DNA of 64,000 nt from positions 20,774,676 through 20,838,675 of the forward strand of contig CM044957.1 in assembly GCA_024516035.1 (NCBI GenBank), in the 5' to 3' direction. Below the pieces are notes generated by a model, which saw only the letters and a list, made by a program, of their open reading frames with translations, was not told the origin of the DNA and did no database searches. Position 1 is the stretch's first letter. Every line of letters starts with the position of its first letter. Source of the DNA: Bactericera cockerelli (Eukaryota; Arthropoda; Insecta; Hemiptera; Triozidae). This document shows positions 1-10,503 of this stretch, in pieces. A program made the position numbers and the translations under genes.

Positions 1-470
1 GGGGGCACGGGCCCCAAAATAATTCCCAATTCTAAGACTAATCCCGTAAAAAAAAAAGATCTCAATGAGTTAGGGGGGCACGGGCCCCAAAATAATTCCC
101 AATTCTAATACTAATCCCGTAAAAAAAAGATCTCAATGAGTTAGGGTGCACGGGCCCCAAAATAATTCCCAATTCTAAGACTAATCCCGTAAAAAAAAGA
201 TCTGAATAAGTTAAGGGTGCACGGGCACCAAAATAATTCCCAATTCTAAGACTAATCCCGTAACAAAAAGATCTCAATAAGTTAGGGGGGCACGGGCCCC
301 AAAATAATTCCCAATTCTAAGACTAATCCTGTTAAAAAAAAAGTCTCAATAAGTTAGGGGGGCACGGGATCAAAATAATTCCCAATTCTAAGAATAATCC
401 CGTAAAAAATATCAATAAGTTAGGGGTGCACGGACTTTACGGGACCCACAATAATTCACAATTCTAAGAC
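1..470. repeat. Tandem repeat array, ~72-bp unit
   Basis: About six and a half head-to-tail units start near 1, 75, 147, 218, 289, 359 and 423. Each opens with a GGGGGCACGGGCCCC-like block, then AATTCCCAATTCTAAGAC and a CCCGTAAAAAA run. The last units are more diverged. The array begins at the window edge, so its full length is unknown. The short open frames across it are repetitive translations, not genes. Confidence 0.9.
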
Positions 471-601
471 CAATAAGAAATAACTAAATAATAAAGTTGT
501 CAAATCCATACAGATTGTCCGAGAAACCTGAAATTTTACCTATAGGTCCATTTGGATCAGGGAAAATATCTCTAGGGTTCAGCTAAACGGGGTAAGGCCA
601 A

Positions 602-1017
602 AAAATGGATGGGTGTTACAAAAAAATCACATTTTTCGACCGAAATGACATTTTTTTTCTCTCAAAATTTGTCGTGACGGCGCCACGGCGGCGGCGTAAC
701 AACTCAAAAATAGAAAGTTTTAAGCAAGGGTTCAAGTTTTCATTTGAGATATCAATCACGAAATTCTGATGACCCGTTCTTGAGCTACGTTGAGTAATGA
801 CATAAAATGGATGGGTAAACAAAAAGTATTTACGTTTTTTTGACCTGGCTGACATTTTTTCTCGAAATATGTCGTGACGAACTATCAACTCAAAGTGAGA
901 ATGTTTTTGCAAGGGTTGTAGTCTTCATTTGACATATTGATCGCGAAATTCTGATGAGCCATTCTTGAGCTCCATCAAGGACAAGAAATGGATGGGTGAC
1001 ACGAAAAATATTGACAT
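602..1017. repeat. Tandem repeat, ~180-200 bp unit, ~2.2 copies
   Basis: Units start with AAATGGATGGGT near 603, 806 and 987. They share a GTCGTGACG stretch and an AATTCTGATGA(C/G)CC..TTCTTGAGCT block. The array runs directly into the GT microsatellite at 1018, so both may be parts of one Helitron-like element ending at 1322. Confidence 0.7.
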
Positions 1018-1099
1018 TTGTGTGAGTGTGTGTGTGGTGTGGGTCTGGTTGTGTGTGTATGTGTGTGTTGTGCGAGTGTGTGGGTGGTGTGTGTGTGAT

Positions 1100-1149
<50 letters not shown>

Positions 1150-1322
1150 TGTGTGTGGTGTGTGTGTGTGTGTGTGGTGGGTGCGTGGTGTGTGTATGTG
1201 GTGGTGTGTGTGTGTGTGTGTGTGTGGTGTGGTGTGGTGTGGTGTGGTGTGGTGTAGTAGGTGTGTCATGTGGTGGGTGTGTGTGTGATAGGCTTGCGAA
1301 GCGGCGGGTGCAACCCGCTAGT
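1018..1322 (+). mobile_element. GT microsatellite with terminal hairpin and CTAGT (Helitron-like 3' end, copy 1)
   Basis: A 270-bp imperfect (GT)n tract is followed by GGCTTGCGAAGCGG and the short palindrome GCGGGTGCAACCCGC, ending CTAGT at 1318-1322. The same order of microsatellite, GGCTT-GCGAAGCGG box, hairpin and CTAGT occurs at 43664-43893 and, inverted, at 37899-38035. A microsatellite followed by a 3' hairpin and CTRR is typical of Helitron/Helentron non-autonomous elements. No Rep/helicase is present here, so the class is inferred. Confidence 0.5.
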
Positions 1323-1384
1323 TAGGTATATTGTGCGATTGTGCCCCCCCAGTACAAGAGGGCTATATCCGCGCATGCGTAAAA

Positions 1385-1610
1385 TATGGTGAAAATTTTT
1401 CTAGATAAGAATAACTTCTTATGGCAAGACCACTCGAACAAGTTAAAACTTGATTTATTTTTTCGTTAAATTTTTTTCAACTGTTCGTCCGGCTGACTGA
1501 CGAAACCAACCAGAAACTAACATCAACAGAGTATGTCGAGTTATAACATGTTCGAAAGGTCTTGCCATAAGGAGTTATTATTATCAAGAAAAAATTTCTC
1601 CATAACTTAC
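1385..1610. repeat. Foldback element (inverted repeat)
   Basis: Arms of about 60 bp at 1385-1445 and 1537-1604 are inverted copies. They share AATAACTTCTTATGGCAAG on one side and its complement on the other. The ~90-bp spacer has no open frame. This is probably a MITE or foldback element. Confidence 0.6.
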
Positions 1611-2414
1611 GGTTAACGAGTTATAGGTCAAAATATATGGATATTACGCAGAACGTCCGACCCTGTATCTCGAGAACGGTCGTAGTGCACTGAAATTTGT
1701 TGTAATGAACTTCACTCAATAAGACCTTTAGAACAATGTACCACAAGACATACCATTCTATTTAAGATTTTAAAGTTGGTCCATGCCCAGCCTGACCGGG
1801 GTCGTGTAGGCAATTTTTTTTTTTTGGCTGAAAATTAATTCCCCTAAAAATAAAGGAATACGGGTTTTTGCGTTTATTGATATTTTAAGTCGTTTTCGAG
1901 TAAGCCAGCCCTGGGTGAGACTTTATGGATGCCCTGTATAATTTTTCTAGTTTACTTTCTCTTTCTTGCCCAATTCTATTCCTCTCAAATTCACTTCTCT
2001 CTATTATTCTTGTTGTGGGTGTTATTTGATTTTTGTACTGGTTAAGTATGCATTTTACTTGTTAGTTTTAGTGCAACTTGATAGTTAGTGTAAATTAAGT
2101 TAATATTAATTATTATATTTTTTTAATGACCGTTAGTTTGGGTAAATATTGTAATTTAGTTCGATAAATTTCACTTTAAAAAAATAGATCTAAATCATTC
2201 TAAATTGAAAAGTAACAAAACGAAAAATATTAGGTAAATCGTAGATTTTGTTTTTAATTTACAGCACTTCAAATAATGAACCTCCTCAATTATTGCCAAT
2301 TATTAACTTCCCCTCACTGTTTTCAAGTGCATGAACCAGAATTTATTGCTGAGAGATTACCGTTTTGAACTTTAAATCAAAAAAGATACTTTAGAATAGG
2401 TTATTCATACTCAC
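1611..2414. other. AT-rich stretch with nothing recognised
   Basis: This lies 3' of the last visible CCDC47 exon on the minus strand, so it is the start of the next intron. I looked on the minus strand for the conserved CCDC47 block that should follow and did not find it. No repeat with a clear second copy was noticed. Confidence 0.5.
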
Positions 2415-2605
2415 TCTGTCTGTTTGGGACCTGAGAATTGGTCAGATATATGAATAAAGTCTATGAGATCAGAAAATTTGTCCATAATGGTTAGAAACTT
2501 TGAGTCAATCAGATTAGAGGATACTTCAGCAATTTCACTCATTACATTGAACCCAGAAGGCAGATTAAACTTGTCACTTGGCTTACGTTCCGGACAGTAA
2601 AGACT
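2415..2605 (-). CDS. CCDC47: CCDC47 exon 4 (last in window)
   Basis: The acceptor is TTTTCCAG|AGTCTT and the donor ACAGA|GTGAGT. It encodes 63 codons plus 2 nt, including FNVMSEIAEVSSNLIDSK and HISDQFSGPK, a CCDC47 hallmark. The open frame extends upstream of the acceptor only as intron read-through. Confidence 0.9.
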
Positions 2606-3356
2606 CTGGAAAAGAAATACAATACATGGACTATAAAGTATTTGCAAGCTTGGATACCTAAATGAGTATTAATAAATAAAAAAAATTCTTTATCAATTCA
2701 TAATTTTAGTGGGTATTACAATACATGAATCTTCAAACCCCGGAGTCCTGCTTGCTAAAGCCACTGTAAAACCGTTGAGAGGTGGGGTGGTTTCTCTTTC
2801 AGTTCTCCTATAGTTCCACTTGTCATGCCGGGCATTATCAAGCTTCTCCGATTTACCTTTTACATAGAATGTTCCTCAAAATATCAATTTGGGTGTTTAT
2901 AGTTCCTCTTCCCATATGGAGGGAAACTATTGTTCTTTACGTAAAAGTTAGGGTGAAACTCAACTCCGCGGAGTAACTATGCTCAAAATCTATCAGGTAA
3001 TTCCCTAGGTACGGACCTTCGCGAATTTCTACAAGAGCTGTTTAAATACCTTCCCAGTCATCATCAAACTCGTGCCATTTCATTACCTATCTTTAACCTC
3101 GAGGGAGAGAGGGTAGAACTTAGAGCATGGCTAAGGACAGCTGAACTTTGTTGCTTCCAACTACCTTGCTCTCATAGAAACTTGATTCTAAGTTTAAGCA
3201 AAGCTCTAAAAGGTAGTGCCACCGTGTGGTTTGCGCGAATAGCTCACCCCACCCTAACATGGGAAGAATTCAAAATAGCTATCAAACCAAATATGTTCAG
3301 CTAGACACCCCCGCATGTACTATAGCGAATCAGCACAGCACAAGCTCATGGGAATC

Positions 3357-3391
<35 letters not shown>

Positions 3392-6300
3392 TAGTTGTAA
3401 GGCTCCAAATTTACGAAATATGAATAAAAATCTCATAGGCGGAACCTCTAGGGGTGGATTTGAAACGAAACAAAAAAATTGAAAACTGACGCCAAAACGC
3501 CGGAAAATCTCGTCCAAAATGGTGGCAATTTAAGAAAAAGGGCCGCTGCGGTCTCCAAAAGGCAATGGCTCTAAATTTTCTATATCGGTCTATTTCTGTG
3601 CTAAATTTGGTGCTATTATCATAAAATGCACGATTTGTAGAAATTTCCTAGCTAATCTGCCTGCTATACATGAAAATTGAATTATTACTGACTTACCAAA
3701 TCATTAATCTGTTTGACAAGTCGAGTAGCAGTTTTCTTAGCAGCCACACAAAATACAAATGAATCCATATCCTCTTTTCCAAGATCAAATGAAATAGACA
3801 ACTGATCTGTAGAGGGCCTTATCATTTGAGCTATAAGGGCCACTAGGTCTTGTCTCTTGATGAATTTCAGTTCTACCAGCATACCTTCACAACACGTGCG
3901 ACCACTGCACCATAGTGTGTAAGCACTCTCAGATTCTTTGAGTAGGTTTGAGTTCTCTATTTCTTGCTTTCCATCATCACCTGGGAAGATAGTAAAATTA
4001 ATAATGAATTCATGTACATCTAGTACAACTTCTCACTTTTCTGTTTATACTGATATATTGGTTGTCCAAAATTAACCCCATCACATTATTCTAATAACTT
4101 TTTTTCAAGCACCGATATCAGTTCCTTTTTAGGCAATCGTTTTCAAGGTAATTCTATTTACAAAGGATTGTTATTTTCTTGGCGTCTTTTGCACACGAAG
4201 TATATTTTGGGGGATATCAGGTATTTTTGGTTGGTTACATTGTTTGCCATTTGCTAAATTCAACACATGCTATAAAGATGAACAATTTATTTCTATGAAA
4301 ATATTGATGGCTTAGTGTTTTCTGTCTCACTATCTCTTTACTACGGCCCAATATTTCTAAATTATTGCACCTTGATTTTTTCCTTTAAGCTCAGTATAAT
4401 GTGATTTATTATCAATACCTAGGTGCATACAGAATGTTTCGTTGTATAATGAGTGGTTATTATATGAGTAACAAACTGATCATTACCAGAGTATAAATAA
4501 ATTAATGTAATATAATACGAAAAGTGAAGTAGGCTATACTTACTAATGCTGCAAAGAGGTCTTGTGCTTCATCACAAATAAATCATACAATACCACAAAT
4601 CATTGGCTCATTTAACAGGGTTTACATTAATTTAATATGCTCTTATCCTAACTCAATATTCAAGGGATAGCAGCTTCATTTTGAGCTTTTGAAATTTAGA
4701 ATTTTAGGGATTTCAAATAAAAATTCTACCCAATTAACGGAAAATATTCCGTTAACTGGTTTGACTTTTACAACAAAAGTAAACGAGTTTTATTGGTCTT
4801 TTTTGCAAGAGAGGTACAAGTATTACGTAGGTACCCTTTTGTTAGTGTCTAGGTACCTGCATGTAAAGTCAAGCCTATTTTTTCGAACTTGTTAACCGCA
4901 AGGTAGGTATAGATGATTTTTTTGGAATTGTTTTTACAACTATACCCGTTTAGGTATATATGTGTATTATGTATTTTTGTGTCATTATAAAATAAATTTT
5001 TACCTAAGAAAGAGCTATACTAACGGTGCAGCATTAGAGTATTGAGTGGTATTTCTTACCTACAAGAGAGAAATTATCTTCAAGCAGGGACCGATGCGTA
5101 TTAATCCAATGAGTTGCCAACTTGAAGTTTTTATTCCTTCCGGTGATGAAGTTAATAATGTAAGCAACTAATCCTGCTATCATCAACAATTCTAAGTAGT
5201 AACTATCCCAGTTGCTACGGAGATGCATCGGAATATCTTGAATGGTGATTGTTGGAGCTTCTTGTTTACCAATAGGATCAGGTTTGACAGTTTTGAAACC
5301 CTCAAACTCTTCTTCATCTTTGAAATGTTCGAAGTCACTGTCATCATCCTAAAATATGAAACATACTAGAGTTAATAACTAGTGGTTCTGTGAACTATAA
5401 ACCACACACAGATTCAACTATCACATTATAAATGTTCAATCAAGTATGAGGACATCGAGACCTTTCATTCAATACCCCACTCGATAGGTTTTAATTTAAA
5501 AATATCAACCGGTCCTTTTTTTTGGCCCTTTTTCAATTTTTTACCACAGTGCGGCCCCCTTAGCTTTCACGATCACCAAATTTTACTACTGAGCTCAAAT
5601 ATATTTTTTCAGTGACTCTACAAAATTTCAAGAGCCTTGCTTAGTTCAACAAAAATAGGAAAATCGTTTTTATTTTTGCACCAAAACGGCCCCCATTCGG
5701 CCCCGGGTGCCCTAATTCGACCTAACAACTATAGGTAAAATTCTAGGACACCAATGAACATGTATACAAATTTTTATCTATTTTGAAGAATCCATTCGAG
5801 TGTTATCGCGGAACAGACAGACAGACAAACCGAAGCCAAATTGTCCATTATGTAAGTTAAAACAGAACCTCACTTAGTGAGGTTGCTTCGCTCCCACACT
5901 GTGTTTGGTTAGTTAAAATATCAACTGACCCTTTTTTTTGGCCCTTCGATTTTTTACCATAGTGCGGCCCCCTTAGCTTCAACGATCACCACTGGACCTT
6001 TAAGATTAACCCAAAGGAATACCCTATTATTACTTTAAACTAGAGCATGGTTGTAAAGAAGGTTGTTAAAATGTATATAGTTGACTGACCATCTGACCAA
6101 CCTCATTCATTTTAATCCAAATATCTCTTTTGATGAAGCATACAGTATTCAAAGCAAACAGATATACAGCCCCTCTGGGAACGATATTTCTTTTAAAAAT
6201 AAAAATAGCCCAGGGCGGGAATCGAACCCGTAACCTGGCGTCCACTGTACTACGTTACCGATTAGTCCAATTACACAGAAACTTGGCTTGGTATTGAGAA

Positions 6301-8853
6301 CCTATTTCCTATTTGTGTGTTATTTTTCATTCACAAAAAGAATTATGGCTTAAGACCAAAAAGAAAAAGTTAAATCTATATACAGGGTGTAACAGACTAG
6401 ATGTAAAATCTTTTAAGGGGTGGTAGTACAGATCATTTCCAACCATTAATGTTCTATAACACTTTTGATTTAACTTAGTGGTTCTCGAGATATTATTTTT
6501 ACTTTCCTTATCCTATAATAAGGAAAGTATTGTATTCGTCGAAAAATTTGACCTACCCAGTTTTTCACATTGTTTTCAGCCATTGGTCTGTGCGTCTGTC
6601 TGTCTCTGTGTGAACTGGAAATCTCGAGACCGGTAAGAACTAGAGACTTGAAATTTGGTATGAAAATTAATTTTATACACCAGGTAAACCACGAAACTTT
6701 TGGTTGAAATCGGCTGCATTCTGCGACTGCAGGGCCACAAATATTAGCCACAAGCCCCCCTTCTTTGAATTGGTTAAAGATATAAAAAAAGTTGAAGAAC
6801 AACATTTTCTTAAATTAAAAAAATAATAGGGATCTATTCTTATAATTTTTTGATATCTTGAACTTTTTGGACCTCGGCCCCAATTTACCGGTATTTACGG
6901 GTACTAACTTTTTTATTATTCATCCTTGATGGGGGTTGTGATAAAGAGTTTTCCATTGGTTTTTAGCTACCTGTTACTGTTGAGTCAACCACCAGTGGCG
7001 GAATTCGACTTCTTTTTGGTGGATTAGGAAAGTCATGTGATTTTTACACCAGATTTTTTTGAGTTATTTTTACAAGTCCCCTGCCACTCAACATCTAACT
7101 CCATAAATACATTAGATGAGACAATAGATTTAACTTTTTCCATAAGATAACAACATTTCACTAGTATTTAGACTAGATTTATTCTTAAAAATTGCACATG
7201 TACTGAACATATTTTTTATCAGGTATATTTGACTACACTAGATTGGGTAGTTCAAAATACAGGGTCTGGCAAAGTCTGAATATCTTGTGATTGACTTTAG
7301 GTATGGAAATGAAACTTAGAATGGTGAAATGATTTACAAGAAATCTAGAAATACATCACAAAACTTTCCTTAACCCCCAAAAAGAAGTTGAATTCCGCCA
7401 CTGGTGACTCAACAGTAACAGATAGATAAGAATCAGTGCTAAATTCATAATCAGCACCTCAAAATCATTAAATTTGATAAGTCACAACCCCCATCTAGGA
7501 TGAAAAATAAAAAAGTTAGTCAAAGCGGGTCCCCCCCAAAATACCAGTAAATTGGGGCCGAGGTCCAAAAAGTTCAAGATATCAAGAAAAAAATGATCAG
7601 AGTACACCCCTATTATTTTTTTAATCAAAGAAAGTGTTATTCTCTAATATTTTTTTTATTTTTGTATACGGAAATTATTGTTTTGATTTGCCTTTATTTT
7701 TAAATTTATTTTGCCAAAAACAAAACAATGCATTTACCAAAAAATGATAATGGGCTTCAATATTTTAAGTGTCAGTCAGTTCTTTCTCTGCAATGGTAAG
7801 TTATAAAGTTGTTCTGTTTTGACATTTTATCTTCTCTAGTGGTGTATGACATGATATCATCATTGATAAATAATAATAAAATTTAGTTTGTCTACCTCCG
7901 TGGCTCAGTGGTTAAGAGCATTGGTTACTGACCCGGAGGTTGCGGGTTCAAATACCGGCCGGAGCAGAAATTTCTGACCGAAATTTTCCATTTCCGGAAT
8001 GGCATGGATGTAAAGGTAAAGTGCCGTGGAGTAATGCAAAAGCAGTTCCGGAGCACTTTTACCTTTTTTAATCTAAAAAAAAATAGTTGCATTAGATGTA
8101 GAACTGACCACCCCTGGCTATGATCTGAAAAAAAAAAAAAAATTGACCCAGCTGTTCTAGCCCCTACATGTGGTCAGTCCCTGATAGTTAGAACCCCCCC
8201 CCCCCCCCCCCCAAGTATTTTTTTACAAACCTTTTAACCTTGAAAAGTTTTAATTCCATACCTAAAGACAATTGGAAGTTATTCAGCCTTTACTGGACTT
8301 AAGCCAGATTTTGTACAAATATCATCTCATATGAGATTAATATCAAAGTACAGGGCTTCTGCTTAATAATACCATAATGCATTGGTAGTCAAGTGGTTAA
8401 GGCACTAGTCAGGTAACCCAGGTAGCAAAGGGGTCCATTGGTTCTAATCTCAACCAATGAATGATTTTTTTTACATTTATTTGAGAATATGGCCACTCTA
8501 GAGGGTTAAGTGGTAGAAAATGCTTTAACTACCTTGCCTGATAGTTACCTTCCACTAAAGAGTATTATTATAAATCTGGAACTCTCTCTTTGATAGGTAC
8601 AACCTACCTCTATTAACACATCTTCAGTAGTAGCCTCAGGTACTGTTTCTTCCCAGGTATCTTTCCCATTCATTTGGGGGTTCAAGCTTTCTTGTATAAG
8701 GTTTTCTTCTTGGTCATCAAACTCTTCAAATTCAGCAAACTCATCATCTCTAAAATGTTCGTTGAACTGAGCATGAACACAACAAATGACTAGAAACATA
8801 GCGGCTACAAGAGGCACACAGGGATTTAGTTTCAACTTCATTCTGAGCAGTAT
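2415..8853 (-). CDS. CCDC47: CCDC47 (calumin) gene, 5' part: four coding exons
   Basis: This gene encodes an ER membrane protein. In the family it acts in the PAT chaperone/multipass translocon that helps insert membrane proteins, and it binds calcium. Joining 8608-8841, 5060-5348, 3697-3980 and 2415-2605 on the minus strand gives one frame of 332 codons plus 2 nt. The product opens with a signal peptide (hydrophobic core at residues 9-24), then an acidic Asp/Glu-rich luminal stretch, then one membrane segment (YYLELLMIAGLVAYIINF). A cytosolic domain follows with LWCSGR, KRQDLVALIAQMIRP, EDMDSFVF and FSDQFSGPK-like blocks typical of CCDC47. All introns are GT-AG with matching phases (0, 1, 0). 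The family is about 480 residues, so the basic coiled-coil C-terminus lies left of the window. Identification is from recalled family motifs. Confidence 0.93.
2964..3303 (+). pseudogene. LTR-retrotransposon Gag-like fragment
   Basis: An ATG-less open frame of about 110 codons ends at a TAG near 3303, inside the CCDC47 intron on the opposite strand. It reads LPIFNLEGERVELRAWLR, then LKGSATVWFARI and TWEEFKIA. That spacing is typical of capsid/Gag domains of gypsy-like elements and their relatives. No protease, RT or LTRs are nearby, so this is a relic. Confidence 0.5.
3360..3387. repeat. Poly-C tract
   Basis: A run of about 28 C lies in a CCDC47 intron. Similar long C or G runs are at 8193-8212, 27079-27096 and 29570-29586. 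Lengths may be assembly estimates. Confidence 0.85.
3697..3980 (-). CDS. CCDC47: CCDC47 exon 3
   Basis: The acceptor is TTCCCAG|GTGATGATGG and the donor GATTTG|GTAAGT. It encodes the LWCSGRTCCEGMLVEL and RQDLVALIAQMIRP segments, then EDMDSFVFCVAAKK. The phase is 1 in and 0 out, agreeing with its neighbours. Confidence 0.92.
5060..5348 (-). CDS. CCDC47: CCDC47 exon 2 (membrane segment)
   Basis: The acceptor is TTTTAG|GATGATGAC and the donor GTAG|GTAAGA. It encodes 96 codons plus 1 nt: an acidic stretch, then NWDSYYLELLMIAGL (the single transmembrane helix), TGRNKN, and THRSLLEDNFSLVG. The last blocks are strongly conserved in CCDC47. Confidence 0.92.
5505..5905 (-). repeat. Dispersed repeat, copy 1 (second copy 41270-41650)
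   Basis: A ~400-bp stretch reads, on the minus strand, like 41270-41650. Shared blocks are GTGCGGCCCCCTTAGC, AACGGCCCCCAT and a TAGGTAAAATTCTAGGACACC block. Its first ~75 bp is repeated again at 5925-5995. No coding content was seen. Confidence 0.7.
6204..6278 (-). repeat. tRNA-derived SINE head
   Basis: On the minus strand, an A-box-like GACTAATCGGTAACG and a B-box GGGTTCGATTCCCG lie at tRNA-like spacing. Acceptor-stem pairing is poor, so this is a SINE relic and not a tRNA gene. Confidence 0.55.
6493..7040. mobile_element. MITE-like element with ACTTTCCTTAT / AGGAAAGT ends
   Basis: It opens with TTTACTTTCCTTATCC(TATAATAAGGAAAG) and ends with TTAGGAAAGTCATGTGAT. The interior, with CACGAAACTTTTGGTTGAAAT and a CTGCAGGGCC block, is clearly repeated at 53722-54318 and partly at 61230-61440. 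There is no intact open frame. Confidence 0.65.
7374..7630. repeat. Inverted partial copy of the 6815-7030 segment
   Basis: It is the reverse complement of 6815-7030: AATTCCGCCACTGGTGACTC, CACAACCCCCATC and TTGGGGCCGAGGTCC are all mirrored. The two arms make an imperfect inverted repeat with a ~340-bp spacer inside the CCDC47 intron. Confidence 0.75.
7890..8085 (+). repeat. tRNA-derived SINE
   Basis: The head at 7894-7967 has TGGCTCAGTGGTTAAGAGC (A box) and GGGTTCAAATACC (B box). A unique body follows, and an A-rich tail at 8070-8085. Stem pairing is imperfect and there is a SINE-type tail, so I do not call it a functional tRNA. Confidence 0.6.
8386..8455 (+). repeat. tRNA-like SINE fragment
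   Basis: TAGTCAAGTGGTTAAGGC and GGTTCTAATCTC resemble A and B boxes at slightly wide spacing. No acceptor stem is visible. Confidence 0.4.
8608..8853 (-). CDS. CCDC47: CCDC47 exon 1 (start codon, signal peptide)
   Basis: ATG is at 8841-8839, with 12 nt of 5' UTR downstream of a good acceptor (TTTCTAG at 8860-8854), so at least one untranslated exon lies further right. It encodes 78 residues: a cleavable signal peptide ending near CVHAQ, then an acidic region. The donor is GAG|GTAGGT and the phase is 0. Confidence 0.88.
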
Positions 8854-9240
8854 CTAGAAAGAGAAATTAGTTTTATGATGTGTTAATTCATTAATAGAAA
8901 ATGATTTTGCACTAATAGATTAACCTAGATCAAAAAGATCTACTTGTGTCTCTTGTTGAGTAGTATAATATCTCCTTTACCAATAATACAATTACAAAGT
9001 TGCAATCATTCAGGTAAACCTTTCCTCTGATGACTAATTCAAGTAGTATGATTGATCTGGGTGTTGGTCTAAAGGGGGTTAGACTCAAGTCAGATTTAGC
9101 GTATCTGTCTTGACTTTTGCCTATTGGCTGTAGAAGCATTTTACGGCAGAACCTTTGACTCTCACCCAAAACTTCCATACCAATAATATCAGAATTTCCT
9201 GAAAAAAAAAGTTATCATATTAGTGTTACCTTGTGATATC

Positions 9241-9308
9241 TATGCTGGGACTTGAACCACCAACCTCCAGCTTACAAGTCCACCACCTTAACAATCAAGA
9301 TACTGAGG
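9241..9308 (-). repeat. tRNA-like SINE fragment
   Basis: On the minus strand, TTAAGGTGGTGGACTTG and GGTGGTTCAAGTCCC form an A/B-box pair. A similar 3' half (GCGGTTCAAATTCC) is at 28091-28139 on the plus strand. Confidence 0.5.
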
Positions 9309-9665
9309 TTGGTGAATAACTTAAAAATCAAATCAGGATCATCCTAGAAATTCCTGCAACATATACATTATTGCATTAGTATTTACTTCAAATGAAGTAC
9401 CTAGATACTAATGCAATAGCACTCAAATTGAAAATGTCTTTCTCCAGATTCTTCTTTCATTTGAAAGTGGATATCTCCTTGGTATTTATTTCACTAGGTA
9501 TTTGGGATGTTTAATAAAGCTATTGTTCAGGAAGGTAAAGACGGTAAAGTCAAGCATCACTACAAAGTCAGGGTATTGAAAAAAGTGTCTTGTCTTACTT
9601 ACCTAAAACTAGAGTGATAAGAAAGATAAGATGAGTGAAGAATTTGAAATAATTTATTCTTACAG

Positions 9666-10492
9666 TAGAGTTGCCGCGATTAATCGAACTAATCGATTAA
9701 TCGATTATTAATAATCGATTATTTGATAATCGATTAACGATTAGTGACTAGTCAGATAATCGATTAATCGATTATTTTTAAGTCGATTAATCGATTATTT
9801 TGGACTATCTACTATCTAGTTAATATAGTACTTATAGTTATCTAGATCTAGCAAGCACCTTGGGATTGGGGGAAAAAAAAGTAAAAATTGGGGGATTTTT
9901 TTTAATTTTTTCTGGCAACACTGGTTACTGGTTATAATACATGTATCATTCTCATTATAGCAATGAGAATGATACATGGTTTATAGGGTATATGTGTTTC
10001 TTTCTCTAAACATAACAGAAAACAAATCACCCATTGCCAGGTGTCGTTTTTTTTTTTATTCAACCTGTGACATTCAACATGTCAAACTATGACAACTTGT
10101 TTTTTAAATTGATAAAATATATGCCGTCGTGACAAACTATATAAAAAGAAAAAAAATATTAATAAAATCTAGTTAGGTGAAAAAATTGCTATTTTTTTTT
10201 TTTTTTTTTTTTTTTTTCAGAGTGGGCACTATAGATCCAGTAGAGGTCAAAATTGGCTCAATTAGTATCTAATTAAAGGAAAAGATATGAGAAATGATAA
10301 TATGAAATAAAAATAATATGTCGTCGCGACAAAAAAAAAAGTAAAAATTAGTCAAAGTCAATTTTTGGTTAATTTCAGATAATCGTCAAATAATCGATTA
10401 TTTGAGTGTCGATTAATCGATTAATCGATTACCAACGAGTCCGATTAATCGATAATCGATTATCGAGATTTGAACTAATCGCGGCAACTCTA
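9666..10492. mobile_element. hAT-type non-autonomous element rich in ATCGATTA motifs
   Basis: The ends are inverted: TAGAGTTGCCGCGATTA at the left and its complement at 10476-10492. An 8-bp direct repeat TCTTACAG flanks them (9658-9665 and 10493-10500). TAGAGTTG-type ends with 8-bp TSDs are characteristic of hAT transposons. Both subterminal zones carry many ATCGATTA repeats in both orientations, likely transposase-binding sites in the parent family. An interior hairpin with 16-bp perfect arms lies at 9941-9977. There is no transposase frame. Confidence 0.8.
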
Positions 10493-10503
10493 TCTTACAG
10501 TTA

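Noticed and set aside
1..470. CRISPR-like array
   Set aside because: The ~72-bp units are contiguous tandem repeats without distinct spacers, in a eukaryotic context.
925..1325. Open frames of ~100 aa rich in Cys/Val or His/Thr
   Set aside because: They are translations of the GT microsatellite in all frames; the same happens at 43475-43988.
7894..7967. tRNA gene candidate (good A and B boxes)
   Set aside because: Acceptor stem is imperfect and a SINE body with A-rich tail follows; the same applies to 60430-60503 and 50752-50832.
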